64,000 nt of DNA, from positions 1,798,001 to 1,862,000 of the forward strand of contig NZ_NEVM01000005.1 in the NCBI RefSeq assembly GCF_002261225.1, written 5' to 3'. The stretch is from Bordetella genomosp. 10. Lineage in GTDB: Bacteria; Pseudomonadota; Gammaproteobacteria; Burkholderiales; Burkholderiaceae_B. A program made the position numbers and the translations under genes. Positions within the stretch are counted from its first letter, which is position 1. The number at the start of each line of letters is the position of its first letter. Below are positions 1 to 9,144 of this stretch, piece after piece. Below the pieces are notes generated by a model. That model was not told the DNA's origin and did no database searches. It worked only from the letters and a program-made list of their open reading frames with translations.

Positions 1-1002
1 GCCGGACCGTCCGACCTGTCCTATCCCGCGCCCGGCGGGCTCGCCAGCCTGCGCCAGGCCATCGCCGCCTACCTGCACATGGCGCGCGGCATCGCCTGCG
101 GACCGGCGCAGGTCTTCGTCACCTCCGGCTATGCCGCCAGCATGCAACTGGCCGTGCATGCCCTGTTGCGGCCCGGCGACCGCGCCTGGGTGGAAGACCC
201 GGGCTATCCGCCCACCCGCTCGCTGCTGGCGCAATTGAACATAGCGGCCGTGCCGGTCCCGGTCGACAAGGAAGGCCTGGCGGTGACACGCGGCGTCGCG
301 CTGGCGGACGACGCGCGCCTGGCGGTGGTGACGCCGGCGCACCAGAGCCCCCTGGGCGTATCGCTGTCCCTGCCGCGGCGGCAGGCCCTGCTCGACTGGG
401 CGGAACGGCGGTCCGCGTGGATATTCGAAGACGACTACGACGGCGAGTATCGCTACGCCAGCCGCCCGCTGCCGGCGCTCAAGAGCCTGGATCGCGGAGG
501 CCGCGTGCTGTATGCCGGCACCTTCAGCAAGGTGATGTTTCCCGGCATCCGCCTGGCCTACCTGGTCGTCCCGGAAGATTTATGCCGACGCGTCGAAGCC
601 GTGGCGCGCGTCATCGGCGGCGGCACGCCCTGGCTGACGCAGGCGGTGACGCAGGCCTTCATGGCCGAAGGCCACTTCGTGCGGCATATCCAGCGCATGC
701 GGCGGCTCTATGCCCAGCGGCGCGCGGCCTGCGCGCGCGGCCTGGCGCAGGTCCTCGGCGACCGCATGCACGTGGAGCCGCAACCCGGCGGCATGCATCT
801 GGTATTGCGGCTGCACGCCGGCCAGCGGGACCGGGACCTGGCGGCGCGCATGCACGCCGAGGGCATGTACGCGGGAACGCTTTCGAGCTGGTACGGCAGC
901 CCGCCGCCCGACGGACAGGCGCTGCTGCTGAGCTTCACGAACGTGGAAAGCGAGGAGCAGGCGGCGGCGCTGGGGCGGCGGATACGGGCGTTGATGGATT
1001 GA
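1..1002 (+). CDS. MocR-type PLP-dependent aminotransferase/regulator, C-terminal part
   Basis: The frame is open from the first base of the window, so the start lies upstream and only about 333 residues are visible. They form a fold-type I aminotransferase domain: EDDYDGEY supplies the Asp that contacts the pyridoxal nitrogen, and YAGTFSKVMFPGIRLAY contains the Schiff-base lysine in the SK pair. This arrangement is typical of MocR/PdxR-like regulators, which carry a GntR winged helix in front of an aminotransferase-like domain. That N-terminal part is outside the window, so a plain aminotransferase is still possible. It converges on the 984-residue gene that follows. Confidence 0.8.
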   Translation, partial: AGPSDLSYPAPGGLASLRQAIAAYLHMARGIACGPAQVFVTSGYAASMQLAVHALLRPGDRAWVEDPGYPPTRSLLAQLNIAAVPVPVDKEGLAVTRGVALADDARLAVVTPAHQSPLGVSLSLPRRQALLDWAERRSAWIFEDDYDGEYRYASRPLPALKSLDRGGRVLYAGTFSKVMFPGIRLAYLVVPEDLCRRVEAVARVIGGGTPWLTQAVTQAFMAEGHFVRHIQRMRRLYAQRRAACARGLAQVLGDRMHVEPQPGGMHLVLRLHAGQRDRDLAARMHAEGMYAGTLSSWYGSPPPDGQALLLSFTNVESEEQAAALGRRIRALMD

Positions 1003-1020
1003 TGGCTTGATGACGTGACC

Positions 1021-1077
1021 AAGCGCCTTGGCGTCCTCATTCGTCTTGGCGCTTTTCCGCGGGCACGGCCCCGTGCC
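1021..1077. terminator. Possible bidirectional terminator hairpins between convergent genes
   Basis: Two inverted repeats fill the convergent gap. The first is AAGCGCC (1021-1027) with GGCGCTT (1048-1054), followed by four T. The second is GGCACGG-CC-CCGTGCC (1062-1077). The position fits termination of both converging transcripts, but the T run is short, so this is a weak call. Confidence 0.35.
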
Positions 1078-1098
1078 ATGCCCGCCACCGCGTCCTGC

Positions 1099-4053
1099 TT
1101 AACGAATGACGCTCCATCGCAAGGCCGACCTGGCCAGGTACGGACCCGCATTGCGCCGGGAAGAAGAAACCGCGAAAGCGGCATTCCCACCCGCCCCGCC
1201 GTCATCGCCATGCCGTCTTTCCGCATCGGCCGCCGTGTCCGCATCGTGCATGAGCAGCATCCCGGCCAGCCCCTCCTCCGAATGGCGCACGCTCCTTACC
1301 TCGCGGCGGACGGCCTTCAGGACGAAGCCCAGCATCTCGCTCTCGTAGCCATTGGTCTTGCCGGCGCCGCACATGGCCTCGACCATCTTGTGCGGCGTGA
1401 TCGCGTACTTGGTCAGCTTGCGGTCGATTTCCTTGAGGTCGGCCGCATCCCATTTAAGCGCCGTCTCCAGGAAGGTCAGCACCGGCACGGGATTGTCGAG
1501 CACCTTGACGATGCGGCCCTCGCGGACGTCCAGGTCGTACACGCCGATCAAGCGCCGGCCCAGCGCCAGCCGCTTCTCCTTGTCGTTTGCGAGCAGGGCC
1601 GCGAAGAATTCGTGGACCAGCGTCGTATTCTCGCGGAGGAAGCGGTCGAACTCGATCAACTGCTGCATGTAGTTCGAGGACATGATGGGAGAGAACAGCC
1701 GGGCGTCCAGCTTGCCGGACATCCTCGCCAAATCGTCGGCGCTGACGAAGGGATTGCGCCACCATTCACGCAGCCTGAAGGCCGCGCGCCGCAGGGCGTT
1801 CGCGGGCAAGGCGATGCGCGCGGGCCGCAAGTCCGGCGTTGCCGCGCCATGCCCGGCCCACTTTTCGTGCGCCTCGTAGACCGCCGCCGCGCCCGGTCCG
1901 CTCAATTGCGCGACCGCCATCTTCATCTCGAAGCAAAGCTTGACCTCGGGATCGGATCCCTTGCCATGCCTGCGTTCGTCCTCGATGCACCACCAGAGGA
2001 AGGCGCGCAGACTATCGTTCCTGGCCGCTTCGATTTGCCGCTCCGTCGACCGCGGATCGAGGCGCATGTAGGCCGCGATGGACTGCTGGAGCCGCCACTC
2101 GCAGTGTGCGTGGCGCCATGCGGCCTTGGCGCGCGCGTTCCGGAACGGGTAGGCAAGGAAGGCAAGGCGGTGCATGAGCCGCTTCTTCCAACCGACGCGA
2201 TCGAACACGGCCGGACCGCGCATTTCCCTGATTGCCTGGACGACCGGAGCCCCGCCGATATCCGGGTCCGGCGCCTGGGCAACGGCGGCGGGCGGCGTCG
2301 TGCCCGCGCGTCGGCACAGCGCCTCGACTTTTTCATGCCCCAGCTTGCCGATCAGCCATTCGCGCCAGACCGTCAGAAGCCGGGCAAGCGCCTGCTGTAC
2401 GGCGACGCCCTCGACCTTCCTGTGCGGCTCGCCGTCGACGTCGATGTTCACCTGTTTTTTTCCTTCCTCCAGGAAAACGAATAGCGCTTCGTTGAAAGCC
2501 GGGTCGTGCTGCCCGATTTTCTCGAAAACCTCGCTGTACGAGTTGTTCCCGCGCAGATCGTGAAGCACGTAGATGCCGCGCAGCACCCGCAGGAACACGT
2601 CGTTGATGTGCGCGTGGGTCAGGGCGCGCACCGTCTGGCGCGGCCCTTCGTCGGATCCCAGCCCGATATGCCTGCGTGCCTCGTTGAAGGAGCTCCGAAG
2701 ACTCGCCGCGCCCGACCTGCCCGTCTGCGCATCCAGGCTTTGCTTCAGCGTATCGAAGACGGGTTTCAGGAAAGGCTCGGCCCTGTCGAGCCTTTTTTCC
2801 AAGGCGTCGGCATCCCCTTTCCGGGCGAGATCCAGCACTTCGAACAATGCGCTCAACTCGCGCGCGGGCGTTCCGCTGTAGCGGGCGTTGTATTCGTCCC
2901 AGACCACCTTTTTCAGCAATCCGAGCATTTCCTGCCACTTGCCTATATCGAAAGCGGGGTCCGTCCCGCCCGACTTCGACGCCAGCCGCGTCCCCGCATC
3001 GGCATCATGCTCCGCATGGGCAACCTTGTCCTCCAGCGCGGCAAGGTTACGGCGCTCGATCTGCGACATCAAATAATGCAGTTCAATGTGGTCAAGGGCT
3101 TTGACGGCTTTCAGGAGTATGGGCAGCAAAGGCGGCGCCGCCAGGCGGCGCTCCCGGACCGGCGCCTGATGGGACGGCCCGCAGCCACGATGCAACCTGG
3201 CTTGGGCATCGAGTTGGGGCGCGATGTCGGCGTTCGCCGTGGCGATCCGGTGCATTTCAAGCGCCATTTGCTCATGGGCGCGGCACAAGGCCCGGACCGC
3301 CCTGTTCGTCGCCTTATAGGGATCGGGCGCGATGAGCGTCCTGAAATAGCGCAGCCCGGCGGCGCCGTGGGCCCGCCACTGGGACACGAAGCCGCGGCCC
3401 TTGGGAAGCTCGCCCTGCATCTGCGCGGCATGCGCGTCGCACTCGATGCTCACCAGGCAGCGCAACAGCGCTTCCGCGTAGGCCTCTACCTCGTGCTCCA
3501 GGGCCACCAAGGACTGCCCGTCGACCTGGAACGACGCGGCCTCGGCACGCGCCGCCGTGCGCGCGGCCGCGACAGGCTCAGGAACCGGCGTAGCGGGAGG
3601 CGACGGCGGCAGGCGGCGGGTCTCGGCGTCGCCGCCCAACACGCTTCCTTCTACATAGTCCTCGAACTTGAAATGCCCGTCCGGCGCATGCATTTTCCCG
3701 GGCGCCGCCGCGAGACTTTCAGGAGGGGTATCCGCCAGGAGGGGAAACGCCGCGCGCAGGTCGGCGGCATTGCGGTATGGCCGCAGCGAAATAACCTTCC
3801 CCTCGGCGGCCGATCTCGGGGCATGGGCCGACACAGCGCCGGTCATCGCGATCATTTTGCCTTTCACCCACGTCAGGCCGCTCTCCAGGTTCCTGGCCAG
3901 TTGGGCGCGGCGGACATTGGGAGGAGGCGTGACGACGATGGGGCGGTAAATCGGGCCGTCGCCGAAAAGCGCCATGTCTTCGTCGAACGCAGCCGGGTCC
4001 ATGTGAGCGGAAATGGGCGGCGCGGCGCTCGGACCTTGATTCTCGCGTGTCAT
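1099..4053 (-). CDS. Large protein of unknown function (984 aa)
   Basis: I do not recognise a family. The start is well supported by AAGGAG seven bases before the ATG. There is no signal peptide and no clear membrane segment. Residues 1-185 are rich in Pro and Ala and probably disordered. Most of the rest (about 190-930) looks alpha-helical, with many charged amphipathic stretches and scattered Trp. The C-terminal 50 residues are Gly/Ala/Ser/Arg-rich. No nucleotide-binding, protease or transferase motif is visible. A large, helical, soluble orphan protein with a disordered N-terminus is compatible with a secreted effector, but no type III chaperone, promoter element or apparatus gene is nearby, so this is speculation. 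It lies on the same strand as the LysR gene upstream, 128 bases away. Confidence 0.75.
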   Translation of the reverse strand: MTRENQGPSAAPPISAHMDPAAFDEDMALFGDGPIYRPIVVTPPPNVRRAQLARNLESGLTWVKGKMIAMTGAVSAHAPRSAAEGKVISLRPYRNAADLRAAFPLLADTPPESLAAAPGKMHAPDGHFKFEDYVEGSVLGGDAETRRLPPSPPATPVPEPVAAARTAARAEAASFQVDGQSLVALEHEVEAYAEALLRCLVSIECDAHAAQMQGELPKGRGFVSQWRAHGAAGLRYFRTLIAPDPYKATNRAVRALCRAHEQMALEMHRIATANADIAPQLDAQARLHRGCGPSHQAPVRERRLAAPPLLPILLKAVKALDHIELHYLMSQIERRNLAALEDKVAHAEHDADAGTRLASKSGGTDPAFDIGKWQEMLGLLKKVVWDEYNARYSGTPARELSALFEVLDLARKGDADALEKRLDRAEPFLKPVFDTLKQSLDAQTGRSGAASLRSSFNEARRHIGLGSDEGPRQTVRALTHAHINDVFLRVLRGIYVLHDLRGNNSYSEVFEKIGQHDPAFNEALFVFLEEGKKQVNIDVDGEPHRKVEGVAVQQALARLLTVWREWLIGKLGHEKVEALCRRAGTTPPAAVAQAPDPDIGGAPVVQAIREMRGPAVFDRVGWKKRLMHRLAFLAYPFRNARAKAAWRHAHCEWRLQQSIAAYMRLDPRSTERQIEAARNDSLRAFLWWCIEDERRHGKGSDPEVKLCFEMKMAVAQLSGPGAAAVYEAHEKWAGHGAATPDLRPARIALPANALRRAAFRLREWWRNPFVSADDLARMSGKLDARLFSPIMSSNYMQQLIEFDRFLRENTTLVHEFFAALLANDKEKRLALGRRLIGVYDLDVREGRIVKVLDNPVPVLTFLETALKWDAADLKEIDRKLTKYAITPHKMVEAMCGAGKTNGYESEMLGFVLKAVRREVRSVRHSEEGLAGMLLMHDADTAADAERRHGDDGGAGGNAAFAVSSSRRNAGPYLARSALRWSVIR

Positions 4054-4181
4054 GTCGTACTCCTTGAAAAGCCCAACGAATGACAGCTTGGTTGCGCGTA
4101 CCGCGAAGAGTGGTTCCCGGCCTTTCGGCGAGCGGCGCCGGCCGTGGTGAAGCCGTTATTTGCCTCCGCGCGATTCGCTTT

Positions 4182-5135
4182 TCAGCGTGATTCGGCTTCC
4201 TGCAACAGGAAGTCCACCAACGCCGGCAGCGCCGCGTCGATAGGCCGATTCGGCCGGACACGCATCACGTATCCCCATGATCCGCTCAAGCGCAAACCTG
4301 GCGTCAAAGCGACCAGGCGGCCGCTATCGAGGGCCTCGTCGACCAGGGGCGCGCGGCCCAGCGCGATGCCGACGCCGGCGCTGGCCGCCGAGACGATGGT
4401 GGCCATGCCGCTCAACACCAGCGGCGGCTGGGCCCGCGCGTCGCTCAGTCCCAGGCGCTCGCGCCAGGTCTCCCAGCCGGTCTCGGGGCTGTCGACGTGA
4501 CGCTCCTCCAGCCAGCGGTGCTCCAGGAATACGCTGGGATCGTCGCGGCGCGCGGGTGGCACCAGGTCCGGATGGCAGACCGGCACCACGGTCTCGGTCA
4601 TCAGCAGGATGTCGCCCGGCTGGGACTCGCGCGGCCCGCGCGGCTGCACGTGCAGCAAGGCCATGTCGATGTCCTGGGCGTGCCAGGCGGGATCCTGGCT
4701 GGCGTGCAGGTGCACCTGGATGTCGATGTCCGGATGCAGTTCGGCGAAGCGGCCGATGCGCGGCGCCAGCCACAAGGCGGCGAGCGAGGGGTTGGCGGAC
4801 AGGTTCAGGCGATGCAGGCGGCGACCGCGCGAACGCATGCGCACGTCGCGGCACGCCGTCTGCAAAAGGGTCAAGGCTTGTTGCACGGATGCCAGCAGCG
4901 CGGCGCCCGCCTCGGTCGGCTCGGCGCGCCGGACCGTGCCGCCCCGGTGCAACAAGGGCGTGCCCAGCTCCGCCTCCAGGCCGCGCAGTTGGTGGCTGAC
5001 GGCGCTCTTGGTGACGTTCAACTCCACCGCCGCGCGGCTGAGGCTGCCGAGGCGCGCGACGGCCTCGAAGGCGCGCAAGGCGGCCAGCGGCGGCGTACGG
5101 GCGACGGGATCGTCGGCGGCGGGCATTCTGGGCAC
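4182..5135 (-). CDS. LysR-family transcriptional regulator (GcvA-like)
   Basis: A 317-residue LysR protein. The N-terminal winged helix-turn-helix is at about residues 16-75 (PLAALRAFEAVARLGSLSRA, then SAVSHQLRGLEAELGTPLLHR), and the periplasmic-binding-type effector domain starts near residue 105. The PPLAALRAFEA opening is characteristic of the GcvA subgroup. It is divergent from the CydDC-like exporter gene, and a perfect AGGGTT-N11-AACCCT dyad sits 11 bases upstream of its start. It therefore probably represses itself and controls the exporter. Effector unknown. Confidence 0.88.
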   Translation of the reverse strand: MPRMPAADDPVARTPPLAALRAFEAVARLGSLSRAAVELNVTKSAVSHQLRGLEAELGTPLLHRGGTVRRAEPTEAGAALLASVQQALTLLQTACRDVRMRSRGRRLHRLNLSANPSLAALWLAPRIGRFAELHPDIDIQVHLHASQDPAWHAQDIDMALLHVQPRGPRESQPGDILLMTETVVPVCHPDLVPPARRDDPSVFLEHRWLEERHVDSPETGWETWRERLGLSDARAQPPLVLSGMATIVSAASAGVGIALGRAPLVDEALDSGRLVALTPGLRLSGSWGYVMRVRPNRPIDAALPALVDFLLQEAESR

Positions 5136-5146
5136 TCAAGGGAGGA

Positions 5147-5169
5147 AGGGTTTAGTTTATCTCAACCCT
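5147..5169. promoter_or_regulatory. LysR-type operator in the divergent promoter
   Basis: Perfect inverted repeat AGGGTT (5147-5152), 11-base spacer, AACCCT (5164-5169). It contains the T-N11-A core of LysR-type binding sites. It lies just upstream of the LysR gene and about 70 bases before the ABC exporter start, which is the usual place for a site that autoregulates and controls the divergent gene. Confidence 0.65.
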
Positions 5170-5239
5170 CGATTGAAAAACTATCGCTTTCTGCTTGGCG
5201 ATTGTTAAGCGAAGATGCCAGGCATAGAGGGAGCAAACC

Positions 5240-8200
5240 ATGTATTTCGACTCGAGACTGTGGCGCCTGACCGCCGGCCTGCGCGCCGGCATGGCCGGCG
5301 GCATCCTGCTGGGCCTGCTGGCCCTGGCGGCGGGCATTGCCCGGTACATCTTCCTGGGCCAGATCCTGGCCCGCGTGTTCGCCGGCGCGCCGGCCGCGGA
5401 GTGGGCCACGCCGGCCATCGCCGCGGTGGCCATGATCGTCCTGCGTGCCCTGCTCGACCACCTGCGCACGCTGCAAGCCAACCGCAGCGCGGCGCAGGTG
5501 CAGCAGGTCCTGCGCGCGCGCCTGTTCGACCGCATCGCCGACCTGGGCCCCGCCTGGCTGGGCAGCCAGCGCACCGGCGGCGTCATGCTGACGGTGATCG
5601 ACGGCGTGGAGCAGTTGCAGACCTTCTTCGGCCAATACCTGCCCCAGTTGGCGATCTCCATCGCCGCGCCCTTCGCCATCTTCGCCGCCATCGCCTGGTG
5701 GGACGCGCCGACCGCGGCGGTGCTGCTGCTGGCGGCCCTGCTGTCGCTGTTCGGCCCGATGGCCGTGCACATGCTGGACCGCCGCGCCAGCCTGGCGCGC
5801 ACCCGCGCCCTCAATGCCTTCGGCGAGGATTTCCTCGACGCCGTCCAGGGCCTGCCCACCTTGAAGGCCTTCGGCCAGGGCAAGACCTGGGGCAAGCGGC
5901 TGGCCGACAAGGCGCGCGAACTGTCCAACCATACCTTCTGGGTGTTGTCCGTCAGCCTGCTGACGCGCGGCATCAGCGACCTGGGCGTGACGCTGGGCGC
6001 GGCGCTGGCGCTCACCCTGGGCGCCTGGCGCGTCGGCCACGGCGCCATGAGCGTGGAAGCGCTGCTGATCGTCCTGATGGCCGGCACCGAAATCTTCCGT
6101 CCCTTGCGCGACCTGCGCAGCGTCCTGCATCGCGGCATGCTGGGGCAATCAGCCGCGGCCGGCATCCATGCGCTGATGGACGCCCGGCCGGCCGATTCGG
6201 CCGCGCCCGTCCAGGGCGGCCAGAAGCCCGCCACGATCTCGCCGACCATCGAATTCGACGCGGTCGAGTTTTCCTATACCCCGCAGCGGCGCGCCCACCA
6301 CGGCCTGAGCTTCCGCATCGAGGCCGGCGAGCGCGTCGGCGTGGTCGGGCCCAGCGGCGTGGGCAAGTCCACTATCGTGCGCCTGCTGCTGCGCGAGCAT
6401 CTGCCGCAGGCCGGCGCCATCCGCATCGGGGGCTACGACATCGCCACGCTGGACGGCGAAACGCTGCGCTCGCAGATCGCTCTGGTCAGCCAGGACATCA
6501 CGCTGTTCCATGGCACCATCGCCGAGAACCTGCGCCTGGGCCGGCCCGACGCCAGCGACGAACAACTGCGCGCCGCCGCGCGCGCGGCCAACATCGACGA
6601 CTTCATCCTGTCGATGCCCGACGGCTACGCCACGCGCCTCGGCGAGCGCGGCCTGCAACTGTCGGGCGGACAGCGCCAACGCATCGCCATCGCCCGCGCC
6701 TTGCTGCGCGACGCGCCCATCCTCATCCTCGACGAAGCCCTCTCCGCCGTCGACGTCGAGAACGAGGCCATCATCCAGGAAGCGCTGGACAGGCTGATGG
6801 CGGGCCGCACCACGATCATCCTGGCGCACCGTCTGGCCAGCGTCATCGGCGCGGACCGCTGCCTGGTGCTGGACGCCGGACGCGTCGTCGAGGAAGGCAA
6901 GCACGATGCGCTGATGCGTAACGGCGGCCTCTACCATGCGCTGATGCATGAACAGGCGGCCGCGCATGGGGCCGGCAACGCAGGCGTGCAGGCATCGGAT
7001 GGCGGCGCACGCCAAGGCGGGACGGGTCTTGCCGGCGCTGCGGGCCAGGCTGCCGCTGTCGACGATGCCGCGGCCGGCGGCCGGCGCGCTACGGCCGTCA
7101 CCCTGAACAACACCGATGCGGACGCCGGCAGCCTCGCCGTGGCCGACGACGACGCGGACAAGGCCAACGGCGACACGCCCTCAGCGCCGCGCCTGCGCGC
7201 CTTGAGCGACGATGCCTCGCAGGTCGGCTGGCGCGCCGTCATCGCCACCCTCATGTCCGTGGTGCGTCCCTGGCGCGGCACCCTGATCGCCACCATCCTG
7301 CTGGGCGTGGCGCGGGTGGCGGCCTATATCGGCGTGGGCGTGGCCAGCGCGCTGGTGGTCTCGGCGGTCCGCGACGGCCGCCCCACCGGCACGCTCGTCA
7401 CCGCCCTGCTGGTGGTCGCGCCGCTGGCCGCCCTGTTCCACTGGCTGGAGTCCTGGCTGGCACACGCCATGGCCTATCAGTTGCTGGCCGACATGCGCGT
7501 GAAGCTCTACGACAAGCTGGAACGCCTGGCGCCGGCCTATCTGCTGCGCCGGCGCTCCGGCGACCTGGTGGCCCTGGCCACGCAGGACGTCGAAATGATC
7601 GAGTATTTCTACGCCCACACCATCGCGCCGGCCATCGTTTCCGTGCTGGTGCCCTTGAGCGTGCTGGGTTTCCTCGCGGTGTATAGCTGGCCGGTGGCCC
7701 TGGCGCTGCTGCCCTTCCTGGGCTACGCCCTGCTGTCGCCGGTGCGCGGCCGGCGCCGCGTCGATGCGTTGGGCGCCAGCGCGCGCCAGGCGCTGGGCGA
7801 GATGAGCGCCCACGTCACGGACACCATCCAGGGCCTGGGCGAGCTCCAGGCCTTCCAGGCCACGGGCCGGCGCCGCGCGTCTTTCCTGGAAGTGGCGCAG
7901 GCCTATGGCCAGCGCAGGCTGGCCATCCTGGCGGACCTGTCGGCGCAGACCGCGTGGTTCGAACTGGCGATGGGCCTGGGCGGCGTGGCCGTGGCGGTGG
8001 TCGGCGCCTTGCAGGTGGCGGCCGGCAGCCTGCCGGCCGGGATGCTGCCGCTGCTGGTGCTGATCGCGGTCGCGACCTTCCTGCCGGTCTCCGAGATCTC
8101 GCAGGTGTCGCGGCAACTGGCGGACACGATCGCCGCGGCGCGGCGCCTGCACGTCGTGCACGGCGAGCCGGAGCCGGTGACCGACGGTCCGCTGCCGGCG

Positions 8201-8935
8201 CCGGCCTCACCCCAGGGCTTGCCCATCGCCTTCGACCACGTCACCTTCACCTATCCCGAGGCCGCCGCGCCGACCCTGCGCGACCTGAGTTTCGCGGTGC
8301 CCGCGGGCGCGACGGTGGCGCTGGTCGGCGCGTCGGGCGCCGGCAAGAGCACGGTGGCGAACCTGATGCTGCGTTTCTGGGACCCGCAGGCGGGCAGCGT
8401 CAAGCTGGGTGGCGTGGACCTGCGCCAGCTCAACCTGGACGCGCTGCGCGAACGGGTGGCGCTGGTGTCGCAGGACACCTATCTGTTCAACGACACCCTG
8501 GCCGCCAACATCCGCCTGGCCCATCCCGGCGCCACCGATGCGGAACTGGCCGAGGCGCTGCACCAAGCCGCGCTGAGCGACTTCGTGCGCCGGCTGCCCG
8601 AAGGGCTGGACACGCGCGTCGGCGAGCGCGGCATGCAGTTGTCGGGCGGACAACGCCAGCGCATCGCCATCGCGCGCGCCTTCCTGAAGAACGCGCCGGT
8701 GCTGATCCTGGACGAAGCCACCTCGCACCTGGATACGCTGAGCGAAACGCACGTGCGGCAGGCGCTGGACGCGCTGATGCGGCATCGCACGACGCTGGTC
8801 ATCGCGCACCGCCTGTCGACGGTAAGGGGCGCGGACCTGGTGTTCGTGCTGGGACGCGGCGGACTGCTGGCGAGCGGGCGGCCGGAAGATGTGCTGAAAC
8901 GGGAGAATCTGTACGCGGGGTCCGGGATAAGCTGA
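5240..8935 (+). CDS. Fused CydD-CydC-like ABC exporter (1231 aa)
   Basis: One polypeptide carries two complete half-transporters. Half 1 has a six-helix domain (about residues 15-310) and an ATPase domain with Walker A GPSGVGKS (370-377), LSGGQ (474-478) and Walker B ILILDEAL. Half 2 has a membrane domain (about 665-960) and a second ATPase with GASGAGKS (1030-1037), LSGGQ (1134-1138) and ILILDEATS. A low-complexity Ala/Gly/Asp linker (about 575-650) joins them. The first membrane domain contains FLDAVQGLPTLKAFG, typical of CydD; the second has the RRRSGDLVALATQDVE pattern of CydC. CydDC exports glutathione/cysteine and supports cytochrome bd assembly. Here no cydAB genes are adjacent, so the substrate may differ. 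The first NBD has DEALS where the second has the canonical DEATS, which hints at asymmetry. Confidence 0.85.
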   Translation: MYFDSRLWRLTAGLRAGMAGGILLGLLALAAGIARYIFLGQILARVFAGAPAAEWATPAIAAVAMIVLRALLDHLRTLQANRSAAQVQQVLRARLFDRIADLGPAWLGSQRTGGVMLTVIDGVEQLQTFFGQYLPQLAISIAAPFAIFAAIAWWDAPTAAVLLLAALLSLFGPMAVHMLDRRASLARTRALNAFGEDFLDAVQGLPTLKAFGQGKTWGKRLADKARELSNHTFWVLSVSLLTRGISDLGVTLGAALALTLGAWRVGHGAMSVEALLIVLMAGTEIFRPLRDLRSVLHRGMLGQSAAAGIHALMDARPADSAAPVQGGQKPATISPTIEFDAVEFSYTPQRRAHHGLSFRIEAGERVGVVGPSGVGKSTIVRLLLREHLPQAGAIRIGGYDIATLDGETLRSQIALVSQDITLFHGTIAENLRLGRPDASDEQLRAAARAANIDDFILSMPDGYATRLGERGLQLSGGQRQRIAIARALLRDAPILILDEALSAVDVENEAIIQEALDRLMAGRTTIILAHRLASVIGADRCLVLDAGRVVEEGKHDALMRNGGLYHALMHEQAAAHGAGNAGVQASDGGARQGGTGLAGAAGQAAAVDDAAAGGRRATAVTLNNTDADAGSLAVADDDADKANGDTPSAPRLRALSDDASQVGWRAVIATLMSVVRPWRGTLIATILLGVARVAAYIGVGVASALVVSAVRDGRPTGTLVTALLVVAPLAALFHWLESWLAHAMAYQLLADMRVKLYDKLERLAPAYLLRRRSGDLVALATQDVEMIEYFYAHTIAPAIVSVLVPLSVLGFLAVYSWPVALALLPFLGYALLSPVRGRRRVDALGASARQALGEMSAHVTDTIQGLGELQAFQATGRRRASFLEVAQAYGQRRLAILADLSAQTAWFELAMGLGGVAVAVVGALQVAAGSLPAGMLPLLVLIAVATFLPVSEISQVSRQLADTIAAARRLHVVHGEPEPVTDGPLPAPASPQGLPIAFDHVTFTYPEAAAPTLRDLSFAVPAGATVALVGASGAGKSTVANLMLRFWDPQAGSVKLGGVDLRQLNLDALRERVALVSQDTYLFNDTLAANIRLAHPGATDAELAEALHQAALSDFVRRLPEGLDTRVGERGMQLSGGQRQRIAIARAFLKNAPVLILDEATSHLDTLSETHVRQALDALMRHRTTLVIAHRLSTVRGADLVFVLGRGGLLASGRPEDVLKRENLYAGSGIS

Positions 8936-9144
8936 TGCATGGCCATGCCGGGATCGATGCATGGCGTCGCCGCGCAAAAGCCGGATCGAGGCTCACGACC
9001 CGCTCTTTCCCTATTTGTATCGGCATAAAGCCATTCGCTGGTTCCTGACGAAAGGGATTCATTACAATTCCCTTCTCTCCGCGGGGCGCCTTCCCTTTGC
9101 GCCCCGCCGGAAAACGGGTTCATGACCCATTTCAGGAGCAAGGC

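Noticed and set aside
1015..4083. Two long plus-strand open frames (about 489 and 525 codons) opposite the 984-residue gene
   Set aside because: They are antisense shadows: composition is Arg/Gln/His/Pro-rich, no ribosome sites, no domain motifs, and the minus-strand gene has a strong start and uninterrupted length.
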